DNA of 64,000 bases from contig PHAN01000011.1 in NCBI GenBank assembly GCA_002841695.1, positions 1 to 64,000 on the forward strand, in the 5' to 3' direction. The position numbers were made by a program, and so were the translations under genes. Source of the DNA: Elusimicrobia bacterium HGW-Elusimicrobia-1. Its GTDB lineage: Bacteria > Elusimicrobiota > Endomicrobiia > PHAN01. Positions 51,248-61,612 of the stretch are shown here, piece after piece. Numbering within the stretch: the first letter of the stretch is position 1; each line of letters starts with the position of its first letter. The notes beneath the pieces are model-generated. The model was not told the origin of the DNA. It did not search any database and saw only the letters and a list, made by a program, of their open reading frames with translations.

Positions 51248-52654
51248 ATGAAAAAAATTACGGGGGTTATTCTTGCGGGCGGAGCCGGCACAAGATTGTG
51301 GCCGCGTTCGCGCGCGTACTGGCCCAAGTTTCTCATAAAATTCGGCAAGTATTCGCTTTTGGGAGAGTGTTTTAAGCGTCTGGAATCCTTTATCCCCGCC
51401 AAAAATATTCTGGTGGTGACCAATACCGAGCACAAATATTCTGTGGGCGAAGATATTTCGTCGATAAACCCCGCTTGGCCGTCGGACAATATTATAGCCG
51501 AACCCGCCTCAAAAAATACGCTTCCCGCGGCCGTCATAGCCGCCGCAAAATCCCTTGCCGCATTCGGCGACGAGCCGATGGTCATCTGCCCCAGCGACCA
51601 TCTTATCGGCGACAACGCGGCGTTCGCGGCGACTGTCCGCGCGGCCGCCGACGCGGCCCGGAAGGGATTTATAGTTCTTTTCGGCATAAAGCCCGCCCGC
51701 CCCGAAACCGGTTACGGATACATAAAACCCGGACGGCGGTTGCCCGGCTTTTCGCGCGTCCGGATGGTTTCAAAATTCGTGGAGAAGCCGCCGCTTGACG
51801 CGGCCCGCAGAATATTTAAAAAAGGTTATCTGTGGAACGCCGGAATATTCGTTGTCAAACCGTCCGTCCTTCTGGAAGAAATTAAAACGCATAACCCTTC
51901 TTTCCACTCGCTTGTCTCGACGCTTTTAAGCGGTTCGGGGACTACGGATTCGGCGATAAAAAAAGTTTACGGACGTATACCGTCGGTATCCATAGATTAC
52001 GGCGTCGTCGAAAAATCAGACAGAACCGCCATTATGCCGCTCGGCGTTGCATGGGACGACTTGGGCGACTGGAACTCGGCGCGCCGCGTGTACGGGGCGG
52101 ATAAGCGCGGCAACGTTTTTCGCGGCAGGGTGGAGTCCGTGGACACAAGCAATACCGTGGTCATGGGGTCAAGGCGTCTCGTCGGTGTGGTGGGAATAAA
52201 GGATGCCGTTATCGTCGACACTCCCGACGCTCTTTTGGTGGCATCGGCGTCCGCGTCGCAAAATGTGCGCGACCTCGTGGCTAAAATCTCCGGCCGCGAA
52301 GAGGCCTTGCGCCATAGCGTGGTGTCCCGTCCGTGGGGCGAATACGAAGTTCTCGAAGACGCTCCCGGCTACAAAGTTAAAATAATAAGGGTACTGCCGG
52401 GAAAAAAACTCAGTTTGCAGAAACACACGCGCCGCAGCGAGCACTGGCTCGTTGTCGACGGTGTCGCGCGGGTGACCAAGGGCAGTTCCGCGAAAATAGT
52501 GCGGGAAGGACAGATGACTCACATCCCAGTCCACGCCGTCCATCGTCTGGAAAACGTTTCCGGAAAGATACTTGAAGTCATAGAAATTTCCCGCGGCAGA
52601 TATATATCCGAGGACGATATAATAAGAATAAAGGACGATTTCGACAGAAAATGA
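51248..52654 (+). CDS. manC: Mannose-1-phosphate guanylyltransferase / mannose-6-phosphate isomerase (ManC type)
   Basis: 468 residues; start at 51248 with AAAGGA six bases upstream (an ATG at 51233 overlapping the previous stop is possible). Nucleotidyltransferase domain: VILAGGAGTRLWPRSRAYWP, FVEKPPLDAARR, NAGIFVVKPSVLL, GVAWDDLGDWNS. C-terminal cupin isomerase part: VVSRPWGEYEVLEDAPGYKV, KKLSLQKHTRRSEHWLVVDG, IPVHAVHRLENVSGK and a tail VIEISRGRYISEDDI. Both halves are complete, giving GDP-mannose from mannose-6-phosphate. Overlaps the next gene by 4 bases (ATGA). Confidence 0.95.
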   Translation: MKKITGVILAGGAGTRLWPRSRAYWPKFLIKFGKYSLLGECFKRLESFIPAKNILVVTNTEHKYSVGEDISSINPAWPSDNIIAEPASKNTLPAAVIAAAKSLAAFGDEPMVICPSDHLIGDNAAFAATVRAAADAARKGFIVLFGIKPARPETGYGYIKPGRRLPGFSRVRMVSKFVEKPPLDAARRIFKKGYLWNAGIFVVKPSVLLEEIKTHNPSFHSLVSTLLSGSGTTDSAIKKVYGRIPSVSIDYGVVEKSDRTAIMPLGVAWDDLGDWNSARRVYGADKRGNVFRGRVESVDTSNTVVMGSRRLVGVVGIKDAVIVDTPDALLVASASASQNVRDLVAKISGREEALRHSVVSRPWGEYEVLEDAPGYKVKIIRVLPGKKLSLQKHTRRSEHWLVVDGVARVTKGSSAKIVREGQMTHIPVHAVHRLENVSGKILEVIEISRGRYISEDDIIRIKDDFDRK

Positions 52655-53694
52655 AAAAAATAATCAGGGCCTTTGTTATGGCCGCCGGAGCCGGCACTCG
52701 TTTGCGTCCGCTGACTTTCAGCATACCAAAGCCGATGGTTCCGGTAGTCAATAAACCCGTGCTGGAGCATACCATCGAAAACCTCGCCCGCCACGGTGTG
52801 CGCGACATAATGATGAACCTGCATTATCGCGGCGACATGATAAAAGATTATTTCGGCGACGGCTCCAGATGGGGCGTGCGGATATCGTATTCGCCGGAAA
52901 AAAAACTTATGGGCACCGCCGGCGGAGTAAAAAGATGCGAAGATTTTCTTAAAGACGGAACTTTTTTAGTTCTGTCCGGCGACGGCCTTGCCGACGTCAA
53001 CCTTTCGGCGGTTCTTGATTTTCACAGAAGAAAAAAATCCGCGGCTACAATGGTTCTTAAAGCCGTTGATTCCAAATTCGACTACGGCGTCACCCTGTTG
53101 TCTCCGTCGGGAAGGATAAGGAAATTTATAGAAAAACCTCTGTGGTCCGACGTGTTTTCCAACACGGTAAATACCGGTATTTACGTTTTCGAGCCCAAGA
53201 TACTCAGGATGATACCGCCCGGCAAATTTTACGACTTCGGCAATACTCTTTGGCCCCGGCTTCTTAAAAAACGCCTTCCGATTTACGGATATGTGACAAA
53301 ATCTTACTGGACCGACGTCGGCAATTTAAAAGAATACCGTCAGGGACAGCGCGACGCTCTCGACGGGAAAATCTCTCTTAAAATACCCGGGCGTCAGATC
53401 AGGAAAGGCGTTTACGTCGGAGACGGCGCCAGAATCCATCCCACGGCGCGTCTTTTGGCGCCTTGCGTCGTCGGCAGAGAATGTCTCATCGAAAAAAATG
53501 CTATAATCGGCCCCGACACGGTGATAGCCGCCAAGTGCAGAATCGCCCGCGGCGCTTCCGTATCAAACTCCATACTCTGGGGCAGGGTTCGCGTCGCCCC
53601 GAGGGTAAAGCTCGATAATTGCATCATTGGATATCGCGCAAAAGTAGTATCGGACATATCGGTCTACGAGGGAACAATACTCAACGTGGACTGA
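52651..53694 (+). CDS. Sugar-1-phosphate nucleotidyltransferase with left-handed beta-helix tail
   Basis: 347 residues overlapping manC by 4 bases. NTP_transferase domain: FVMAAGAGTRLRPLTFSIPK, MVPVVNKPVLEHTIE, FLVLSGDGLADVNLSAV, KFIEKPLWSDVFSNTVNTGI, and YWTDVGNLKEY. The C-terminal 90 residues form hexapeptide repeats (GDGARIHPTARLLAPCVV, IGPDTVIAAKCRIARGASVS), a trimerising beta-helix. Similar enzymes make GDP-mannose, UDP-glucose or dTDP-sugars; the exact NTP is unclear. With manC upstream it is likely part of polysaccharide precursor supply. Confidence 0.9.
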   Translation: MKKIIRAFVMAAGAGTRLRPLTFSIPKPMVPVVNKPVLEHTIENLARHGVRDIMMNLHYRGDMIKDYFGDGSRWGVRISYSPEKKLMGTAGGVKRCEDFLKDGTFLVLSGDGLADVNLSAVLDFHRRKKSAATMVLKAVDSKFDYGVTLLSPSGRIRKFIEKPLWSDVFSNTVNTGIYVFEPKILRMIPPGKFYDFGNTLWPRLLKKRLPIYGYVTKSYWTDVGNLKEYRQGQRDALDGKISLKIPGRQIRKGVYVGDGARIHPTARLLAPCVVGRECLIEKNAIIGPDTVIAAKCRIARGASVSNSILWGRVRVAPRVKLDNCIIGYRAKVVSDISVYEGTILNVD

Positions 53695-53706
53695 AAATAT
53701 AAACGC

Positions 53707-53730
53707 GCGGCGGACTTTTGAATCCGCCGC
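53707..53730 (+). terminator. Hairpin between the nucleotidyltransferase gene and metK
   Basis: GCGGCGGA (53707-53714) pairs perfectly with TCCGCCGC (53723-53730), loop CTTTTGAA. No T run, so either a weak terminator or part of the metK leader. I see no SAM-riboswitch core here. Confidence 0.5.
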
Positions 53731-53761
53731 TCGTCGTAAAGACAAGGAGAGATAAGCCGTT

Positions 53762-54919
53762 ATGAAAAAAAAGACATTTGTTTTCACTTCGGAGTCGGTG
53801 GGCGAAGGCCATCCCGACAAGGTTTGCGACCAGATTTCGGATTCCATATTGGATGCCATTCTCGCGGGCGACCCCGCGGGCCGCGTGGCGTGCGAAACGT
53901 TCATCACCAAGGGACTTGTCATTGTGGGCGGGGAAATTACCACCAAGACATTCGTGCACGTGCACAGTCTGGTGCGCGACATCGTCAAAAAGATAGGATA
54001 TACCGACCCTAAATACGGTTTCGACTACAAAACCTGCGCCATATTAAACGCTATTCACTCTCAATCTCCCGACATATCTCAGGGCGTGGACACCGGCGGC
54101 GCCGGCGACCAGGGAACGATGTTCGGCTACGCTTGCCGCGAAACGCCGGAACTTATGCCTCTTCCGATAATGCTTGCGCACCGGCTTGTTAAAAAACTGG
54201 CCGATGTAAGACGCTCCGGCGAGCTTCCGTATCTGGGCCCCGATTGTAAATCACAGGTGTCCGTGGAATACGTCGACGGCAAGCCCGTCCGTGTCCGCGA
54301 CGTCGTTATCGCCTGCCAGCATACCGCCGACGTTCTCGATAAGAGCGGCCGTAATATGCGCGACAGCGCCAAACAGGAAATTATTCGCAAGGTCGTAAAG
54401 AAAATAATTCCCGCGAAATATCTGACCTCCGCCACTAAATACCATATTAACGCCACCGGCAAGTTCGTCGTCGGCGGGCCTCAATCCGATACCGGTATGA
54501 CGGGCAGAAAAATAGTCGTCGATACTTACGGCGGATGGGCGCCTCACGGCGGCGGAGCGTTTTCCGGCAAGGACCCGACGAAAGTCGACCGTTCCGCCAC
54601 GTACATGGCACGCTACATAGCTAAAAACATTGTGGCCGCAGGAGCCGCCGTCGAGTGCATGACTCAGCTGGCCTACTGCATAGGCGAGGCGGAACCCGTT
54701 TCGGTGCTTGTGGATACACGGGGCACCGGCAAGGTTCCCGACGAGAAACTCTCGAAAATCGTGCGCGACATATTTCCTCTTACGCCCCGCGGAATCATAT
54801 CGCATCTGAAACTGACCAAACCCGTTTATGTTAAAACGGCCGCTTACGGACATTTCGGCCGGTCGGGTTTCACGTGGGAGGCCACGGATAAAGTCGCGGC
54901 CATCCGCAAGGCGCTGTAA
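53762..54919 (+). CDS. metK: S-adenosylmethionine synthetase
   Basis: 385 residues. Signature segments: [20 protein letters not shown] (ATP-binding region), [20 protein letters not shown], the P-loop-like [20 protein letters not shown], and the C-terminal [17 protein letters not shown]. All catalytic and metal-binding positions look normal and the length is usual. It makes SAM from methionine and ATP. ahcY follows 36 bases later, so together they run the methyl cycle. GGAG box eight bases before ATG. Confidence 0.98.
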   Translation: MKKKTFVFTSESVGEGHPDKVCDQISDSILDAILAGDPAGRVACETFITKGLVIVGGEITTKTFVHVHSLVRDIVKKIGYTDPKYGFDYKTCAILNAIHSQSPDISQGVDTGGAGDQGTMFGYACRETPELMPLPIMLAHRLVKKLADVRRSGELPYLGPDCKSQVSVEYVDGKPVRVRDVVIACQHTADVLDKSGRNMRDSAKQEIIRKVVKKIIPAKYLTSATKYHINATGKFVVGGPQSDTGMTGRKIVVDTYGGWAPHGGGAFSGKDPTKVDRSATYMARYIAKNIVAAGAAVECMTQLAYCIGEAEPVSVLVDTRGTGKVPDEKLSKIVRDIFPLTPRGIISHLKLTKPVYVKTAAYGHFGRSGFTWEATDKVAAIRKAL

Positions 54920-56212
<1,293 letters not shown>

Positions 56213-56268
56213 TAACCGCCGTAAATTTTAAGTTGAGGTTGTTGAAAAACGTCCCTTTCTCCCCGTGT

Positions 56269-56342
56269 GTCATTCCCGCGAAAGCGGGAATCCAGAGTTT
56301 CCGTCGTAGTATGGATTCCCGATAACAACATTCGGGAATGAC
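56269..56342 (+). repeat. GTCATTCCCGCGAAAGCGGGAATCC-type palindromic repeat
   Basis: Begins GTCATTCCCGCGAAAGCGGG and ends TTCGGGAATGAC; the ends are inverted complements, with two internal hairpins. This class of intergenic repeat is widespread across bacteria and metagenomic genomes. Lies between ahcY and the barrel gene. Confidence 0.75.
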
Positions 56343-56398
56343 GTAATAAGGGTTTTCGACCGAATCAAGTTCATAAACTTTTCGAGGGAGAGACGTGT

Positions 56399-57988
56399 AT
56401 GACGAAATTCGCGCCCGTTTTTTTATTTTCAGTTTTAGCGAGTATCTCGGCTCCGGTACACGCCGGAAGTTTTAAGATACTGGGCTCCCGCCCCACGGCA
56501 ATGGGCGGAGCGTTTGTCGCTGTGGCCGAGGGGGCGCTTGCGCCCTACTGGAATCCGGCCGGGCTCGCTTTTCAGAGGGGTTTCGGCGTGGAACTGCCGG
56601 TCGGCGCGAATATCGAGGCCACCGGCGGTGTTCTAAATTCCGCAAGAAAAATCTCCGATTCTGCCGCGTCCATATCCCGCCTTCAGGACGCGCAAAAATC
56701 CGGCGCTGCCGTCGGACTCGCCGACCTTGACACCTTCTCGCAGGCAATCATAAATCTCAAAGAAATGGAAGGCCCCGGCAAAGGGCTTGAAATCGACGCG
56801 GCCGGAGGCGCAAATTTCACAATAGGCCGATGGGCCGTAACCGTCAATAATTTCAGTTCGGTCGGAGTTGACCCCGTCATAGATTTAAGCGGCGTTTATC
56901 TGGGCTCCACGACCGTGACCGCCGCCCCCGCCCCTTCGCTTTTTAGGACTTCGTCGTCGGAAAGCTTTGACGGTATCGACCTTTCCAAAATAGCGGCCAG
57001 CACCGATGCGCCTTCGGGTCTTGAGACGGAGAGTTCTGACTTGTCGTTGTCCGTTCAGGCGCTCGCCGACGGAGCCGGGGTGAAACTGGGCAATTTGTCG
57101 GCGGCTCAAATAGCCAACGCCCTGATAAATATGGCAGTAGCCCAAAATATGTCGGCCGACGAGATACGCTCCGCCGTCGCTCAAATAGGCGCCGCTATGC
57201 CGATTTTGCTGAATCTTGCGGGTGGCAGGGCATTCAAAGAAAATAATTCAAATATTACCGTCAGAGGCGTGTCGCTTACGGAATTGGTCTTCAGCCATGG
57301 AAGGAAACTTCCGGAATTCGAAAAATTGCGTTTTCTTAAGGGCATTGCCGTCGGTGTCGGCGTAAAATACGTAATGGCCGACACAATGTACGCCCGACAA
57401 TATTTCCTTAGGGAAGGCGATTCAACGAAGTTGAAGGACATCGGCGACATCGCTGGCCAAAACACTAAGCAGTCGTCGTCTCTTGCCCTGGATTTGGGTT
57501 TGTTGTGGCGCAGGGACGATATACTTTTTAAGCCCCGCGCCGGTCTTGTCGGCAAGAACGTCAATTCGCCCGTTTTCGCAATGCCGGATGCCGCCGTCTC
57601 CGACGGATATGCCGATTATAAACTGGATTCACAGTGGCGGTTCGGCGTAGCCGTAAAACCTAAGAATTTCTGGCTTGTCGCCTGTGACATTGACCTGACG
57701 GCCAACCATACGGAAGTGTCCGGCTACGATTCGCGAAATCTGTCTTTCGGCAACGAGATAAATATCGTTAATCGTCCCGCGTTTAATTTTGCTCTGCGCG
57801 CCGGATTGGTGCAAAATCTGGCTTTCAGCGGGGCCCCGATGACCTACACCGGCGGGTTCGGCCTGCGTCTATTCGGTTTCAATATGGATTTTGCCGGAGC
57901 CATGTCCGCCGATAAAGTCGCCGTCGGTGATAATCAGGAACTGCCGTCGCGGGCTATGGCATCCTTGGCGCTCTCGCTTAATTTCTAA
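56399..57988 (+). CDS. TraF/PorV-like outer-membrane barrel protein
   Basis: 529 residues. A signal peptide (FAPVFLFSVLASISAPVHAG) is followed by SFKILGSRPTAMGGAFVAVA and APYWNPAGLAFQRG, the AxGGAF...WNPAG signature shared by PorV/PorQ and TraF-like (PF13729-type) barrels. The longer central region (residues about 190-300) contains helical linkers, beyond the usual PorV length. The C-terminal strands (TGGFGLRLFGFNMDFAGAMS, RAMASLALSLNF) end in Phe, as outer-membrane barrels do. It directly precedes, by 23 bases, a metalloprotease with a FlgD-like domain, a reversed version of the sorting-domain/PorV pairing. Confidence 0.82.
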   Translation: MTKFAPVFLFSVLASISAPVHAGSFKILGSRPTAMGGAFVAVAEGALAPYWNPAGLAFQRGFGVELPVGANIEATGGVLNSARKISDSAASISRLQDAQKSGAAVGLADLDTFSQAIINLKEMEGPGKGLEIDAAGGANFTIGRWAVTVNNFSSVGVDPVIDLSGVYLGSTTVTAAPAPSLFRTSSSESFDGIDLSKIAASTDAPSGLETESSDLSLSVQALADGAGVKLGNLSAAQIANALINMAVAQNMSADEIRSAVAQIGAAMPILLNLAGGRAFKENNSNITVRGVSLTELVFSHGRKLPEFEKLRFLKGIAVGVGVKYVMADTMYARQYFLREGDSTKLKDIGDIAGQNTKQSSSLALDLGLLWRRDDILFKPRAGLVGKNVNSPVFAMPDAAVSDGYADYKLDSQWRFGVAVKPKNFWLVACDIDLTANHTEVSGYDSRNLSFGNEINIVNRPAFNFALRAGLVQNLAFSGAPMTYTGGFGLRLFGFNMDFAGAMSADKVAVGDNQELPSRAMASLALSLNF

Positions 57989-58011
57989 AAAAATCCCCGC
58001 GTAACGATAAC

Positions 58012-59667
58012 TTGAAAATCCCGTCCCATAAAGTAATTATTCCGCTGATAGCCGCCGCGCTATCGCTCTGCGTTTTTCAACAGCGCGCCTTTGCGCTCAT
58101 ACCCGCCGACGGCCGCCCGCGCCCGGGCCGCTTCCGCGACGGCGTTTCACGCAAACCCGATCCCGCAAAACTTCGCCGTATGGGCTACTCGGCTCCTGAA
58201 ATCCGCCGCGCGATGGGAACCGAAGGCACAAAAAAAGTAGCCGTAATATTCGTTAATTTTCCGTCGGCGGACGGCACTACTTCAAGCTCCATCGACGGCA
58301 CCCGTCAGATACAGGACCCCGCCAAGATAATGACCTACATCAGCAGTATGACACATTTCTACAAAGAGGCATCCTACGGCAAACTCAATCTTGTATTCAC
58401 GACATATTCCGCCGTCACCGCCGACTACGGGATGTCCTACTATTCCGACGACAATGCCCATTTGCTTATCAAGGAAGCCATCATGGCCTCCGGCGCAAAT
58501 GCCGCTACGCACGACGCCGTAATGATAGTCCACGCCGGTTACGGTCAGGAATCCACCGGAAAGTCCGGCGATATTTTTTCGGCGTTCTACCCGAGCGAAT
58601 ATTTTCCGATACCGGTAAACGGTTTCAGGGAAGGATTCGTGGTGCCGGAATTTCAGAAACCTCTGGCGTGGTCTCCTTTCGGAGTTTACGTCCACGAAAT
58701 GGGGCATCAGCTGGGACTTCCTGATTTATACAGCACGGACAAACTGACGGGCGGCACGCGTATCGGAATCTGGTGTCTTATGGATTACGGGCCGTGGGGC
58801 GGCGACGGACACAAGCCGTCACATTTAAGCGCGTGGTGCAAAAATTACCTCGGCTGGCTGGAAGTATCGACCGCCGCTGCGGCGGGAGAATATGCGCTCA
58901 ACACCGTCTCATCGTCATCGGGGATATTGAGAATTCCCATAGACGTCGCATCTGATCCCGACAACGAATATTTTTTGGTCGAATATCGCCGTCGTGACGA
59001 TGCCGTCGCCGCATACGACAAAGATTTGCCGGCTTCGGGCATCCTGATTTGGCATATCAATGACACCGTCGGGTCAGTGCCCGTCAACGATGTGAATAAT
59101 TATCCGGTTTTGCGGGTTGCTCTCGTGCCCGCCGACTCCACTTTACCGTCTTCAAATTACGGGGACGTTACCGACCCATGGCCGGGCTCTAAAATAACTT
59201 TTGCCGACCCCGACTCGCGCGCTTACAGCGGCGCGGCGTCGGGCATCGCCGCGGCAAATTTCAGGAATTACGCCTCATCGTCCGTATTTTCCGTCGACAA
59301 AATTGCCGTCTCGCCCGCGTTCGCGCTGTCGCGTCTGGTTAATTACCCCAACCCCGCAGGGAAAAATTTCTTCCATCCCCGCGGCGTCTTGACTACGATA
59401 AATTTCCGAACATCTCGGCCCGCTCGCAATATAAATCTTGCCATATATAATATAACCGGCGAGAAGATATTAAGCGTGCCGTCCTCGGCCGTAAGTATCC
59501 GCGTGGGCGGTTCGGGCATAGGCGCGTCTTCCGACGAGAACTGGGTTTACGAGTTCGACTGGAACGGCAAGGACTCCGGCGGCGCGGATGTGGCGCCCGG
59601 AGTTTATATTTACCGCCTCCGCGCCGACGGACAAATCAAAACGGGCAAGATGGTCGTTGAGAGATAA
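58012..59667 (+). CDS. Secreted M6-family metalloprotease with FlgD-like C-terminal domain
   Basis: 551 residues from a TTG start; signal peptide VIIPLIAAALSLCVFQQRAF. The peptidase part reads KKVAVIFVNFPSADGT, THFYKEASYGKLNLVFTTYS, VYVHEMGHQLGLPDLYS (HExxH with third His replaced by a downstream D/H region, as in immune-inhibitor-A-type proteases), GTRIGIWCLMDYG and WCKNYLGWLEV. The C-terminal 110 residues contain NYPNPAGKNFFHPRG, NLAIYNITGEKIL, GADVAPGVYIYRLRADGQIK and GKMVVER, a FlgD-like domain. It is likely an exported protease attached to the surface or released through the envelope route, co-transcribed with the barrel upstream. Confidence 0.88.
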   Translation: MKIPSHKVIIPLIAAALSLCVFQQRAFALIPADGRPRPGRFRDGVSRKPDPAKLRRMGYSAPEIRRAMGTEGTKKVAVIFVNFPSADGTTSSSIDGTRQIQDPAKIMTYISSMTHFYKEASYGKLNLVFTTYSAVTADYGMSYYSDDNAHLLIKEAIMASGANAATHDAVMIVHAGYGQESTGKSGDIFSAFYPSEYFPIPVNGFREGFVVPEFQKPLAWSPFGVYVHEMGHQLGLPDLYSTDKLTGGTRIGIWCLMDYGPWGGDGHKPSHLSAWCKNYLGWLEVSTAAAAGEYALNTVSSSSGILRIPIDVASDPDNEYFLVEYRRRDDAVAAYDKDLPASGILIWHINDTVGSVPVNDVNNYPVLRVALVPADSTLPSSNYGDVTDPWPGSKITFADPDSRAYSGAASGIAAANFRNYASSSVFSVDKIAVSPAFALSRLVNYPNPAGKNFFHPRGVLTTINFRTSRPARNINLAIYNITGEKILSVPSSAVSIRVGGSGIGASSDENWVYEFDWNGKDSGGADVAPGVYIYRLRADGQIKTGKMVVER

Positions 59668-59713
59668 ACGTAACAATTCGGTTACGATTTTGAGTTATAC
59701 TCTTCGTGGTCAT

Positions 59714-59803
59714 ATGCTTAAGAATTGGTTCACAAAACACTGGAAAGATGCTATGAAACAAGCTTTGAGTACGGCAGGCAATGTCGCCGGGGATGAAGAA
59801 TAG
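59714..59803 (+). CDS. Small helical protein, 29 residues
   Basis: MLKNWFTKHWKDAMKQALSTAGNVAGDEE-like helix, preceded by TATACT at about 59696 as a possible -10 box; no clear ribosome-binding site. Placed 17 bases before the homopolymer tract and the membrane protein. May be a genuine microprotein or only the start of the following transcript. Confidence 0.35.
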   Translation: MLKNWFTKHWKDAMKQALSTAGNVAGDEE

Positions 59804-59819
59804 TTCTAAATATCGACGG

Positions 59820-59838
59820 AAAAAAAAGGGGGGGGGGG
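59820..59838 (+). repeat. A8-G11 homopolymer tract ahead of a membrane protein
   Basis: Eight A followed directly by eleven G, four bases before the start codon at 59843. The G-run takes the place of the ribosome-binding site. Slippage would change the spacing to the start codon, a hallmark of phase-variable genes. Confidence 0.75.
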
Positions 59839-59842
59839 ATTT

Positions 59843-60232
59843 ATGGTTTTCGTTATTTGGGGCGTTACAATTTTGGCGGACTTTATCGGCACGGCAATGT
59901 TGGTGGGGGTTGTTTTTTTTGTATTATTCGGGCATGAAATAAAAACGACCTTCGATTTTAAGGCGTTTTTCGCGTTAATGTGCACCATAGCCATTTTTAA
60001 CATTTATGATTTGCCGATTTTAAGGTCGTTAGACCTGATAATAGAAATCAACAACGAACAAGTGACGAGATTTTTGGGCGCGCATGGAAGAGCGAGGTTG
60101 AACTACTTAATCGGTGTTGAATGGCTCTCGCTCGTCAGATGGTTCTTTCAGTCGATTCTGGGATATTTTACGGGCAAAATGGTTTACTCAAAATTTCTCG
60201 CGCGGAGCATCCGCGCCGCAAAAGTGGTGTAA
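59843..60232 (+). CDS. Small integral membrane protein with homopolymer leader
   Basis: 129 residues. Two N-terminal membrane segments (IWGVTILADFIGTAMLVGVV, FKAFFALMCTIAIFNIYDLP) and an amphipathic C-terminal part with a probable third (LVRWFFQSILGYFTGKMVYS). No known family. Its ribosome-binding region is a G11 tract, so its translation may vary with tract length. Its stop lies 28 bases before the next gene (yjbQ-like). Confidence 0.6.
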   Translation: MVFVIWGVTILADFIGTAMLVGVVFFVLFGHEIKTTFDFKAFFALMCTIAIFNIYDLPILRSLDLIIEINNEQVTRFLGAHGRARLNYLIGVEWLSLVRWFFQSILGYFTGKMVYSKFLARSIRAAKVV

Positions 60233-60260
60233 AAATCTTTTTACCTTCTGAGGAACACTT

Positions 60261-60677
60261 ATGAAAACCTATCGCAAGACAATCACCGTCAACACTCCGA
60301 CACGCCGGGCGTATCTGAATATCACTCCCGATGTCGAAAAAGCCGTACGCGAAAGCGGCGTCAAAGAAGGGCTTTGCCTGATAAATCCAATGCACATCAC
60401 GGCGTCGGTTTTTATCAACGACGACGAATCCGGCCTGCACAAGGATTTTGAAATCTGGCTCGAAGACCTCGCGCCGTTCGACGCGAAAAAATACCGTCAC
60501 AATCTGACCGGAGAGGACAACGCCGACGCTCACCTGAAAAGAACGATAATGGGAAGGGAATCCGTCGTGGCGGTTACGGAAGGAAAACTCGATTTTGGCC
60601 CGTGGGAGCAGATTTTTTACGCCGAGTTCGACGGGCGTCGTTCAAAGCGCATCCTGATTAAAATCATCGGCGAATAA
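60261..60677 (+). CDS. yjbQ: YjbQ/UPF0047-family protein (secondary thiamine-phosphate synthase type)
   Basis: 138 residues. Family motifs: [20 protein letters not shown] (HTTxxxxINE-like, with [11 protein letters not shown] here), [20 protein letters not shown] and [20 protein letters not shown]. Homologues are called secondary thiamine-phosphate synthase enzyme because E. coli YjbQ rescues a thiE mutant; the true substrate remains unsettled. Length and order are typical. Its end overlaps the tail of the minus-strand thioesterase gene by 14 bases. Confidence 0.92.
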   Translation: MKTYRKTITVNTPTRRAYLNITPDVEKAVRESGVKEGLCLINPMHITASVFINDDESGLHKDFEIWLEDLAPFDAKKYRHNLTGEDNADAHLKRTIMGRESVVAVTEGKLDFGPWEQIFYAEFDGRRSKRILIKIIGE

Positions 60678-61083
60678 ATTGTGCCAGGGCTTCGGAAATC
60701 TCCCCGGGAATTCTGCGCGGTTTGAAATTCTCTCCCAGACACACCAGTTTTGTGGATCCTTCGACAAGCAGCCGTCCGGATTCTTTCAGTCGGACGGCAT
60801 ACCCGAACACCATATAAGCCCCGCCTGATTCTTCGATGTTCGCCTCGACCGACAGCATATCGCCCAGCTTCGCCGGCGCTTTGTAGTAAACCTTGGCGTC
60901 GGCAACGGCGAACTCAATTCTTGCTTTTTGCGCCCACTCGGCGGCATCAATGCCGGCCGCGCGAAGGAATTCGGTTCGAGCTCTTTCGAAATACCTCAGA
61001 TAATTCGCGTAATAAACTACGCCGCCCGCGTCCGTGTCCTCATAGTAAACCCTGATGTCGACTTGAAATGTGTTCTTTTCCAT
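60664..61083 (-). CDS. ybgC: YbgC/4HBT-type acyl-CoA thioesterase
   Basis: 139 residues on the minus strand. Hot-dog-fold signature [20 protein letters not shown] then [15 protein letters not shown] with the catalytic Asp in the first helix-strand turn. [20 protein letters not shown] and [20 protein letters not shown] complete the fold. YbgC-type enzymes hydrolyse short acyl-CoA or acyl-ACP and often sit near Tol-Pal genes, not seen here. Convergent with the YjbQ-type gene. Confidence 0.93.
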   Translation of the reverse strand: MEKNTFQVDIRVYYEDTDAGGVVYYANYLRYFERARTEFLRAAGIDAAEWAQKARIEFAVADAKVYYKAPAKLGDMLSVEANIEESGGAYMVFGYAVRLKESGRLLVEGSTKLVCLGENFKPRRIPGEISEALAQFIRR

Positions 61084-61122
61084 ACCGGAAATTATACAAA
61101 TTTAGCCCCCTATAAAAAACCC

Positions 61123-61151
61123 TTGACTTTTTCCGGTTATTTGTGTATATG
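61123..61151 (+). promoter_or_regulatory. Promoter of the tandem riboswitch transcript
   Basis: TTGACT at 61123-61128 and TATATG at 61146-61151, spacer 17. The first aptamer starts at about 61158, at or right after the transcription start. Confidence 0.6.
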
Positions 61152-61157
61152 TATGAC

Positions 61158-61290
61158 GCAGTCGAAAAGGCAAACCCCGGGAAACCGGGGGACGCAAAGC
61201 TACGGAGCTAAAGATAGGGGGCTATCAAACCGACGAGCGAAAGCGAGTCGGATCCCGAAAAATCGGGATGCTGGCCGGGCTGCCGAAGTG
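61158..61290 (+). ncRNA. GEMM-I riboswitch, tandem copy 1
   Basis: GGCAAACCCCGGGAAACCGG, then GGGGACGCAAAGCTACGGAG at 61189 onward, a second helix (CCGACGAGCGAAAGCGAGTC, CCCGAAAAATCGGGATGC) and CCGGGCTGCCGAAG at the 3' end: the complete GEMM-I core. Stretch 61201-61220 (TACGGAGCTAAAGATAGGGG) is also complementary to 61391-61408 downstream, giving the basis for a switch. Confidence 0.9.
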
Positions 61291-61390
61291 GTGATATCAG
61301 GTTCCAGCAGTTGCTCGAAGAAGTTGTAAAGTCGGAGCCGTTGCTCGAAGGTGTGTTTCATCAGGGCTTCGGCGGCAGATTCACCAAGTC

Positions 61391-61434
61391 CCCCTATCTT
61401 TAGCTACCGAGTCGCAAGGTTCGGTAGCTTTTTC
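61391..61434 (+). terminator. Expression platform and terminator of tandem copy 1
   Basis: AGCTACCGA (61402-61410) pairs with TCGGTAGCT (61421-61429), followed by TTTTTC: an intrinsic terminator. Its 5' arm, with CCCCTATCTTTAG just before it, can instead pair with the aptamer strand CTAAAGATAGGGG (about 61208-61220), a mutually exclusive fold. Confidence 0.75.
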
Positions 61435-61464
61435 ATTTGTACCTTATCGTTTCAATTGTCCGAT

Positions 61465-61612
61465 AAACGGCAAACCCCGGGAAACCGGGGGACGCAAAGC
61501 CGTTCCGCTCCGCGCGATGTTCCGCGGATCGGGACTCACCGACGATACGTTGGTGAACGGGCCTTCCTCCCCGCAGGATAATGCGGGGAAAAGGCGGCTG
61601 GGTTACCGAAGG
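61465..61612 (+). ncRNA. GEMM-I riboswitch, tandem copy 2
   Basis: Same core: CGGCAAACCCCGGGAAACCG, then GGGGACGCAAAGCCGTTCCG, enlarged second helix with hairpins (TCCGCGCGATGTTCCGCGGA, CTCCCCGCAGGATAATGCGG) and the closing GCTGGGTTACCGAAGG. A 31-base stretch including the first hairpin is identical to copy 1. GAAGG at the 3' end lies about six bases before the start codon at 61618, so this copy may act on translation. Confidence 0.88.

Noticed and set aside
53695-53761. SAM riboswitch upstream of metK
   Set aside because: The gap is only 67 bases with one simple hairpin and none of the conserved SAM-riboswitch core.
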